Part shown: piece after piece, positions 1-10,100 of the stretch
Layout: every line of letters starts with the position of its first letter
Numbering within the stretch: position 1 is the stretch's first letter
From: an uncultured Clostridia bacterium
GTDB taxonomy: Bacteria; Bacillota; Clostridia; Christensenellales; UBA3700
Assembly: GCA_947176975.1 (NCBI GenBank)
Contig: CAMWSW010000005.1
Location: 1 to 16,289 of the forward strand
Direction of reading: 5' to 3'
Length of the DNA: 16,289 bases
Translations under genes and position numbers: made by a program
Notes under the pieces: generated by a model
What the model was told of the DNA's origin: nothing
Databases searched by the model: none
The model's input: only the letters and a program-made list of their open reading frames with translations

Positions 1-3285
<3,285 letters not shown>

Positions 3286-3307
3286 TTACAACTAAATACA
3301 AATCAAA

Positions 3308-3401
3308 ATTCTATAGAGAGTGTGGGAGTGACGGACACTGTGAACACACAGCAACCTCATGTAAGGTGCTAAATTCCGCAAGTATACTTGATAGATAGAA
3401 T
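3308..3401 (+). ncRNA. SAM-I (S-box) riboswitch aptamer
   Basis: Cis-acting leader RNA that binds S-adenosylmethionine. All helices of the SAM-I fold can be drawn. P1 is ATTCTAT (3308-3314) with ATAGAAT (3395-3401). P2a is GTGTG (3320-3324) with CACAC (3345-3349), and P2b is AGTG (3327-3330) with CACT (3336-3339). P3 is ACCT (3354-3357) with AGGT (3364-3367), and P4 is CAAG (3379-3382) with CTTG (3387-3390). The P2 loop CGGA (3332-3335) is complementary to TCCG (3375-3378), which gives the diagnostic pseudoknot. The conserved blocks GCAACC and AAGGTGCTAAATTCC are intact. It lies directly before metK, the classic S-box target. No clear promoter was found between the rpoC stop and P1. Confidence 0.95.
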
Positions 3402-3437
3402 ACGAAGTCGCTCTATCCAAGTAGAGCGACTTTTTTT
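3387..3437 (+). terminator. Riboswitch expression platform: intrinsic terminator with competing antiterminator
   Basis: The terminator is a perfect 10-bp stem, AGTCGCTCTA (3406-3415) with TAGAGCGACT (3422-3431), a six-base loop, and seven T residues (3431-3437). An alternative helix pairs CTTGATAGA (3387-3395) with TCTATCCAAG (3412-3421), with one bulged C. This antiterminator uses the 3' strand of P4, one base of P1 and the 5' strand of the terminator, so the structures exclude each other. From S-box knowledge, SAM binding stabilises P1, frees the terminator and shuts off metK; without SAM the antiterminator allows read-through. The pairing is seen directly; the regulatory direction is inferred from the family. 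Confidence 0.93.
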
Positions 3438-3448
3438 AGGAGAACAAT

Positions 3449-4660
3449 ATGACAAAGAGATTATTTACAAGCGAAAGCGTAACCGAAGGACATCCCGACA
3501 AGTTGTGCGATAAGATTTCCGACAGCATACTCGACGCATTGCTTTTGCAAGACCCAATGAGCCGCGTTGCGTGCGAGACTTGCTCCAATACGGGATTCGT
3601 ACTCGTAATGGGCGAGATTACTTCCAAGGCTACTGTCGATTATAAGGCAATCGTACGCAAGACTGTTTTGGAAATAGGCTACGACAGCAAAGAAAAGGGG
3701 CTTGACGGCAACACCTGCGACGTCTTTATCAAGCTTGACAAGCAGTCGCCCGACATTGCAATGGGTGTGGACAGCTCGCTTGAAAACAAAAAGAACGCGG
3801 GCGAGGGAGATAAATACGACCTCATAGGCGCAGGCGACCAAGGTATGATGTTTGGCTACGCTTGCAAGGAGACGCCTACTCTTATGCCAATGCCAATATA
3901 TTTGGCTCACAAACTCACCGACAGACTTACCAAAGTCCGCAAGAGCGGAGAACTCAAGTATTTGCGTCCCGACGGCAAAGCGCAGGTGACAGTAGAATAC
4001 GTCGATGACAAAGTCAACCGTATCGACACTATCGTGCTTTCCACCCAACATTCTCCCGAAGTGGATATGGACACGTTGAGAGAAGACGTCAAGAAGCATA
4101 TCATCGACGGAGTTATTCCGCCTCACTTGATGGATGCAAAGACCAAGATTTATATCAATCCCACGGGTAGATTCGTCGTTGGCGGACCGCAAGGCGACAG
4201 CGGACTTACGGGCAGAAAGATTATCGTCGATACCTACGGCGGATACTGTCCGCACGGCGGCGGCGCGTTCTCGGGTAAGGACAGCACCAAGGTGGACAGG
4301 TCGGCTTGCTATATGGCAAGATACGTCTGCAAAAATATCGTTGCTAGCGGTATTGCCGACAGATGTCAGTTGGACGTAGCGTACGCCATAGGCGTGGCAA
4401 AGCCCGTGTCTATCAATGTCAACACCTTCGGCACAAGCAAGTATTCTAACGAGCAGATTGCCGGCATCATCAACAAAGTCTTTGACTTGCGTCCGCTTGC
4501 TATTATTGAAGAACTCAATTTGAGAAAGCCTCAATTTGCCAAGACGAGCAATTACGGACACTTCGGCAGAGAAGACCAAGGTTTCAGATGGGAGAAGACC
4601 GACAAAGCTCCGCTTATTGCAAAATTGGCGTTGGAATTGGATCAAAGCGCAATAATATAA
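3449..4660 (+). CDS. metK: S-adenosylmethionine synthetase
   Basis: Makes S-adenosylmethionine from methionine and ATP in the cytoplasm, releasing phosphate and pyrophosphate. The 403-residue product is slightly longer than the usual 380-400. The N-terminal ATP/methionine motif ESVTEGHPDK contains H15 and D17. The adenosine-binding motif GAGDQGMMFGYA starts at 127, and the glycine-rich phosphate-binding loop GGGAFSGKD is at 270-278. The tail contains FGREDQGFRWEKTD. The start is set by a good ribosome binding site (AGGAGA at 3438-3443) just after the terminator's T tract. It follows a SAM-I riboswitch, which fits feedback control by its own product. The next gene starts two bases after its stop. 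No defect is seen. Confidence 0.98.
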   Translation: MTKRLFTSESVTEGHPDKLCDKISDSILDALLLQDPMSRVACETCSNTGFVLVMGEITSKATVDYKAIVRKTVLEIGYDSKEKGLDGNTCDVFIKLDKQSPDIAMGVDSSLENKKNAGEGDKYDLIGAGDQGMMFGYACKETPTLMPMPIYLAHKLTDRLTKVRKSGELKYLRPDGKAQVTVEYVDDKVNRIDTIVLSTQHSPEVDMDTLREDVKKHIIDGVIPPHLMDAKTKIYINPTGRFVVGGPQGDSGLTGRKIIVDTYGGYCPHGGGAFSGKDSTKVDRSACYMARYVCKNIVASGIADRCQLDVAYAIGVAKPVSINVNTFGTSKYSNEQIAGIINKVFDLRPLAIIEELNLRKPQFAKTSNYGHFGREDQGFRWEKTDKAPLIAKLALELDQSAII

Positions 4661-4662
4661 TT

Positions 4663-6891
4663 ATGGAATTATTTGACGAAATTCAATACGATATACTCAA
4701 AGGCTACGTTGAGGAAATAGTATTCCGCAACGTAGACAATGGCTATTGTGTCGTCAATATCAACGCAGACGGAGTCTTGGAGACGGCAGTGGGGATTTTC
4801 CCGCCTATCGAAGAGGGCGAATACCTTGAGATGAGGGGTAATTTTACCGTCAATTCCAAGTTTGGAGAACAGTTCAACGTCAAAGAATGCAAGATTGCAA
4901 GACCCGAAGACAAAGAAGCTATCATGCGCTATCTTGCCAGCGGACTTTTTGCGGGCGTGGGAGAGGTGACGGCAAAGAATATCGTCGACCTTTACGGCAC
5001 GGCTACTTTGGACGTGATAGAAAATGCTCCCAACAAATTGGCAAGCGTCAAGGGTGTGTCTCTCAAAAAGGCAATGGCGATATACGAGGCGTATATCGTA
5101 CATAAAGAACAGCAAGCTACGATAGTATATCTTCAAAATTACGAGATAAGCCTCAATCTTGCGCTGCGTATTTACAAGCAGTACGGCGAGGGTACGAGGA
5201 GAATAGTAGAGAAGAATCCCTATCAAATGGTCGAAGACGTAGAGGGCGTCGGCTTTATCACGGCGGATAAGATTGCCGTCAAAATGGGCTTTGACCAATA
5301 CAGCAGATTTAGGATAAGCGCGGCGATATGCCACGTACTGCAAGAGAGCGCAAATCGCAACGGACACACTTATCTTCCTAGAGGCGAAGTCGTCTACGAG
5401 GTGTGCAATCTATTGCGAATGGAGCTTGACGAATACGGATATCTCGTCAACGGTATTATTCTCGACAACGTCGTTCAAGGCAAGATCGTCATTGTTCAGC
5501 AAGGCGATACAGAGTGCGTATTCTTGACGAGGTTTCACGAAAATGAATTGGGCATTGCCAAGTGCTTGACGGATATGATGAAATTCGCAAAGCCAATTGA
5601 CCTCAACGTCGACGTTGATATTGAGCAGTATCAAAAGTCGCGTAAGATGACTTTGCACGAAGGTCAAATCAACGCTATCAAGAATTGCGTCAATTACGGT
5701 GTCAACGTCATTACGGGCGGTCCGGGTACGGGCAAGACCACTATCATTAATTGTATAATCAATATACTCAAAAAGCAAGGCAAAAAGGTCGCCTTATGCG
5801 CTCCGACTGGCAGAGCGTCTAAGAGACTTTCCGAAGCGACGGGCGAGGACGCCAAGACGATACACAGACTTCTCGACCTCGATTTTACGGGCGGCAAAGG
5901 TCATTTTAATTACAATGAAGAGACTAGACTTCAAGCCGACGTAATAATCGTCGACGAAGTGAGTATGTGCGACGAATACGTTTTCCACGCATTGGCAAGG
6001 TCTGTCAAAAAGGGAAGCAGGCTGATACTTGTGGGAGACAAAGACCAATTACCTTCCGTAGGCGCGGGCAACGTGCTTGCCGATATAATCTCCTGCGGAC
6101 TGATACCAATCAATTATCTTACGAGAATTTACCGTCAAAGCGACGATTCGCTAATCATAGAGAATGCGCACAAGGTCAACAACGGTCTTATGCCTACGAT
6201 AGACAACAAGTCCAAAGACTTTTTCTTTGATTCCCAAAGCGACACTTCCGTTATGCTCAAGAACGTCATTGATTTGACGACGAAGAGACTCCCTTCTTTT
6301 GCGGGCATCACCCCTAAAGATATTCAAGTGCTTTGTCCTACCAAGAAGGGCGTACTTGGAGTGGAGAATATCAATGTGGAGATGCAAAAGGCTCTCAATC
6401 CGCCCGACAAGAGCAAGGGTGAGATACGCTCGGGCGCGAATATCTTCCGCGAGGGCGACAAGATTATTCATATCGTCAACAACTATCAAATGGAGTGGTA
6501 CAGCGACGACGGCTTGAGCGGAAGCGGAGTTTTCAACGGCGATATAGGTTATATCCTGTCGATTGACAAGAGCGCGCCGAGTATGAAAGTGGAGTTTGAC
6601 GACGGCAGAATCGCCACCTACAAGCAAGAGAACTTTGACGAGCTCACTTTGGCGTACGCAATCAGTATTCATAAGTCGCAAGGTTCGGAGTTTCCCGCGG
6701 TAATCATCACCGCATACGGCGGCAATCCCTATCTTATGACGCGTAATTTGCTTTATACCGCTATCACGAGAGCAAAGTCACTCGTCGTAATCGAGGGCTC
6801 AAGAGAAAGCATTGCAAAAATGGTCAAGAATAACTATACCGCAAAGAGAAATACGTTACTATCAGACTTTATCAAAGAGTTAAGCGACTGA
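4663..6891 (+). CDS. recD2: RecD2-type ATP-dependent 5'-3' DNA helicase (SF1B)
   Basis: Superfamily 1B helicase of the RecD2 type, which in related bacteria acts in DNA repair and fork maintenance without RecBC. The 742-residue length is normal. The N-terminal part (about 1-330) carries the OB-like and helix-hairpin-helix segments (FAGVGEVTAKNI near 95; VEGVGFITADKI near 194). The motor follows: Walker A GGPGTGKTT at 352-360, motif Ia with APTGRASKRL, Walker B VDEVS at 430-434, motif III GDKDQLPSVGAGN, motif IV LTRIYRQ, then HKSQGSEFPAVI and YTAITRAK (698-705) near the end. The frame is open 25 codons upstream inside metK, but that extension is unlike RecD2. The ATG at 4663 follows the metK TAA by two bases and has no obvious Shine-Dalgarno, which suggests translational coupling and a shared SAM-regulated transcript. 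A terminator follows at 6960. Confidence 0.94.
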   Translation: MELFDEIQYDILKGYVEEIVFRNVDNGYCVVNINADGVLETAVGIFPPIEEGEYLEMRGNFTVNSKFGEQFNVKECKIARPEDKEAIMRYLASGLFAGVGEVTAKNIVDLYGTATLDVIENAPNKLASVKGVSLKKAMAIYEAYIVHKEQQATIVYLQNYEISLNLALRIYKQYGEGTRRIVEKNPYQMVEDVEGVGFITADKIAVKMGFDQYSRFRISAAICHVLQESANRNGHTYLPRGEVVYEVCNLLRMELDEYGYLVNGIILDNVVQGKIVIVQQGDTECVFLTRFHENELGIAKCLTDMMKFAKPIDLNVDVDIEQYQKSRKMTLHEGQINAIKNCVNYGVNVITGGPGTGKTTIINCIINILKKQGKKVALCAPTGRASKRLSEATGEDAKTIHRLLDLDFTGGKGHFNYNEETRLQADVIIVDEVSMCDEYVFHALARSVKKGSRLILVGDKDQLPSVGAGNVLADIISCGLIPINYLTRIYRQSDDSLIIENAHKVNNGLMPTIDNKSKDFFFDSQSDTSVMLKNVIDLTTKRLPSFAGITPKDIQVLCPTKKGVLGVENINVEMQKALNPPDKSKGEIRSGANIFREGDKIIHIVNNYQMEWYSDDGLSGSGVFNGDIGYILSIDKSAPSMKVEFDDGRIATYKQENFDELTLAYAISIHKSQGSEFPAVIITAYGGNPYLMTRNLLYTAITRAKSLVVIEGSRESIAKMVKNNYTAKRNTLLSDFIKELSD

Positions 6892-6906
6892 CGTTATTAA
6901 ACTGAT

Positions 6907-6935
6907 GCGTCATTCTGAGCGAAGTCGAAGAATCC
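6907..6935 (+). repeat. Dispersed intergenic repeat, copy A
   Basis: A short unit beginning GCGTCATTCTGAGCG and ending GAAGTCGAAGAATCC, just after the recD2 stop. Related copies lie at 12306-12332 (minus strand) and 12360-12398 (plus strand). Similar GTCATTCTGAGCG-type units are familiar from intergenic regions of many bacterial genomes. Here it sits outside genes and has no coding potential. Confidence 0.75.
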
Positions 6936-6959
6936 TAACATATTAAGACAAAAATAACA

Positions 6960-6990
6960 GCCACGCAAAATTTAATGCGTGGCATTTTTT
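6960..6990 (+). terminator. Intrinsic terminator after recD2
   Basis: A perfect 8-bp stem, GCCACGCA (6960-6967) with TGCGTGGC (6976-6983), an eight-base AT loop, and six T residues (6985-6990). It lies 68 bases after the recD2 stop and most likely ends the metK-recD2 transcript. Confidence 0.9.
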
Positions 6991-7056
6991 ATAACTTAAT
7001 ATTCTATTACTATTTTATCTTGTAAAAATTTAAGATATTTCCAAAAAAAGTATACT

Positions 7057-7085
7057 TTTACTGACTGTCTGCGAAAAAGTATATT
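7057..7085 (+). promoter_or_regulatory. Candidate promoter for the giant surface-protein gene
   Basis: TTTACT (7057-7062) and TATATT (7080-7085) are separated by 17 bases and match 4/6 and 5/6 of the housekeeping -35 and -10 consensus. Transcription would start near 7092 and give a leader of about 100 bases that includes the right arm of the inverted repeat. The region is very AT-rich, so a chance match is possible. Confidence 0.35.
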
Positions 7086-7096
7086 TTTTCAAATAC

Positions 7097-7125
7097 ATTA
7101 TACTTTATGCATGAAAAAATTGCAA
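7097..7125 (-). promoter_or_regulatory. Candidate leftward promoter inside the inverted-repeat element
   Basis: Read on the minus strand, TTGCAA (7125-7120) and a perfect TATAAT (7102-7097) are separated by 17 bases. It would fire toward the end of recD2, where no gene is seen. It is either a chance match in AT-rich DNA or the source of a short RNA. Confidence 0.25.
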
Positions 7126-7190
7126 TATCTTTGAGTCAGTAAAAGTATACTTTTTTTGGAATAAAACGGTATCGGTTTAAAGAGGAACTT

Positions 7191-10100
7191 ATGAATAAGA
7201 CAGAAGTGACAAAGAGAATTAAAATAGCATTGGTGTCAATTTTGACGCTGGCAATGCTATTTAGCTGTATAGGAATAATATCAGGTAGGGCAAAGATGGC
7301 TTATGCATTTTACGACGAAAGCTATTTGAAAACGGAATCTACTAATTTAGGCGAGTTAATGATAAATGGTTACGAAAGTAGCAGTGGCAAAGTCTTTGAC
7401 GCCGAAGTATTCTGGAAGCTAATCGCTTTAGTAACAGGAGAGACTAATCCTACTGTGTCTACACTCAAAAATTGGAACACGGTAAAAACTGCTTCTGATT
7501 TTAGCGCAGCCAACTCCGCCAACGATAATAAAGACCTTTCTATCACTATCAACGGCTTGAGTTGGACTCCTGTGTATCTATCTTGTAATAATAAAGAGAA
7601 ACCTGAACCCATATTGACTTTTATGCAATCCACCAGTACTGATAGCAGCATATGGAATCAGGCAGAGCAAAGCAGTGTTCTTGGCACGTATCCAAGTAAC
7701 ATGTACGGCACGAGCTGGATTCGCACAAGCGTATTGAATAATGGTGGTGAATACGCGGCGACTTATGATGCGACTTCGCTGACGCCTGTTGCGCAGGACG
7801 CAAGTAGCAAGTGGGCAATCTATACAATGACAAAAGCGCAGGGTGTTGCGGGTAGTATAAAGGAATTTCTTGAAGTACCTGATAATATGTCTTGGCAACA
7901 TAATCAGAGCTCAAAAGAGTCAGCAGGCTTTGAAAACGACTTAAATAACGACGCTTTGGATAGTGGTGGAACGTACATCTATGGTGCAGACTACTATACG
8001 AATCCCACTGTAAGTACAGAGGGGTATCAGGCTTGGAAAAACGACACGCTCTGGCTTCCTAGCTTAGCCGAGACAGGGTATGGTGGTGGTTTGTGGAAAA
8101 CGTCTGTACCCCAGCGACAGAACAGCGCAGCATATTGGTTGCGTACGGCTGGTTATAATTACGGACATCCTCTATACAACCTTGCTGCCGGCACAAGCCA
8201 CTACGGCAATCCTGCCACGTATAGTTTCCCGTATCGGACAGCATTTCATCTAAACCTAAAAACAGTATGCGATAATATTGGAGCTGGGGCACCGACGGAC
8301 GTAAAATCAGCCTATTATACGGGTCAATCTCAGACTTTGGCGGATGTTACGAACAAAGACGAGATAGGTTGGTATGATTCCGATATAATAGAATTGTCCT
8401 ATCCCAAGGACGGAATGATAGACGCGGACACTTATCAAGTGACTGCGAAGATTACCGAAACAGCAAAAAAGAATGGGAAAACTTTTATCGGAGACGGCGA
8501 TCCATACGAAAGGACTTTTAATTTCACCATCAACAAGAAGAAGATAGGCGTGGATTTGACTGTCGTCAACAACGTACCGAAAGCAACAGCTAAAAGTGGA
8601 GCGGTGTATTCGGGCGATACGTCGGAAAACGGGCGAGCCCCTGTCTTTGATTTTACTTATAAAAACAAAGACAGCGGACAGACCTATACTTCATATCCCA
8701 CTGTGATAGGCAAATATACCGCCACGGTAAAGATTGCCAATGAGTGTAACTATGAATTGGATACGCAAACGACGCTGACCATAGATTTTGAAATTACGAA
8801 AGTCAAGGTGACAAAACCCGGTATAGGCTCTACTTCAAAGGATTATTCAGGCGGTAATCAATCGTTTAATATATCGCCTACGACAAACTTAGATAAGATA
8901 AAAGTCACAGTCGATTCGCCTGCGACGTATAAAGACGGCGTAATAACGGCAAAGGACGTAGGTAAGTACACTGTCACAATAGCGTTGGCGGACAATGGAA
9001 GCGTAACTTGTTGGCAAGACGACAGTATCGATTCTTATACAATAGATATACATATTACGCAAAAGGAGTTGACTTCGACCATTATTTGCAGCGACGTAGA
9101 TTTAAATTGGGGAGTAGGCGAAACTCCTACAATGACAATTTCAGACGACAGGATAAGTGGAGATAGCGTAGATTATTACGTGTATTATCTCAAGTCGGGA
9201 GATAATACAAAATATGAATTTTCAGACGCAAATAAGCAAGTCAATGCAACCGGTTTGGTAGTGACAATGCCCAATGATTTTGCAATAGGCAGTTACAAGT
9301 TTTGCGTTGAGTTGAAAAATGACAAGGGCAATTACTATATTGACGGAGTAACGAAGTCAAAAGATTTTGAAGTCGTAGGCAGTGACGTCAAGGTTACGGC
9401 AAGTTCTATCAAGTGGCTTGTCAATAGCGTGCCTATAGGCGAACTTACAAATGGCAAGTTGATATTATCGTACAATGGCAAGCCGTTTAAATTCAGTATT
9501 GACGATAGCGAATTGAAGTCTTTGGGTGTCAAGATAGACACTTCAAAAGGCACTGCTAATGGCTACGGCGGAACCGTCGAACGGACAGACGTGGGCGATT
9601 CATTTACAGTGACGGTATATCTATGCAATTACGATAATACCTATGAACCGTACAGTGGAAGTTTTGATTTGGTTTACGAGATACAAAAGGGCAAATATGA
9701 CTTAGGCAAGGTCAAGTGGAATTACAATTCCAATATCGTTTGGAAATATAATAACGATTGGTATACTGTCACGCTCATTGGTTTGCCCGACGGACTTACC
9801 GTAAAGGATAGCGACTATGACGGCAACAAGCAAAAGTTTGCCAAAGACGGATACGTTGCGAGGGTAGTTAAGTTTACCAATAGCAACAGCAACTTTATTA
9901 CGCCGTTGTCGGGAAAACCCGAGACGTATGACGGCGACTTTGATTGGAGCGTGACTTGGAGCATAGCAAAAGCTACGATAGATTTAGATTGGGATGACGT
10001 AGATATATCAGGTATAGATTTCAAAGTGCCGCACGTCACAGGAGCCAACGCGCAATTCGTAGACAGCAGTAAATATAAATATTATAAATACGATGCAGGC

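Larger units (their letters stand above)
7039..7161. repeat. 123-bp element bounded by perfect 27-bp inverted repeats (MITE-like or regulatory palindrome)
   Basis: The left arm (7039-7065) starts TTCCAAAAAAAGTATAC and ends TTTTACTGAC. The right arm (7135-7161) is its exact reverse complement over all 27 bases, and a 69-bp AT-rich centre separates them. Each arm contains the palindrome AAAAGTATACTTTT; related AAAGTATA motifs recur in the centre at about 7076-7083 and, inverted, at 7099-7106. A dinucleotide TA flanks the element near both ends, but no longer target duplication is evident. Two readings are open: a small non-autonomous transposable element, or paired operator sites upstream of the giant gene starting at 7191. 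No coding frame is present. Confidence 0.7.

Noticed and set aside
3461..4645. 394-codon open frame on the minus strand inside metK
   Set aside because: Antisense shadow of an intact metK, with no recognisable motif or ribosome binding site.
4655..4660. TATAAT just before the recD2 ATG
   Set aside because: It is three bases from the start codon with no suitable -35, so it cannot serve as a normal promoter for this gene.
4588..4662. Upstream start for the RecD2 gene inside metK
   Set aside because: The extra 25 residues are just metK DNA read in another frame; the ATG at 4663 gives a normal RecD2 N-terminus.
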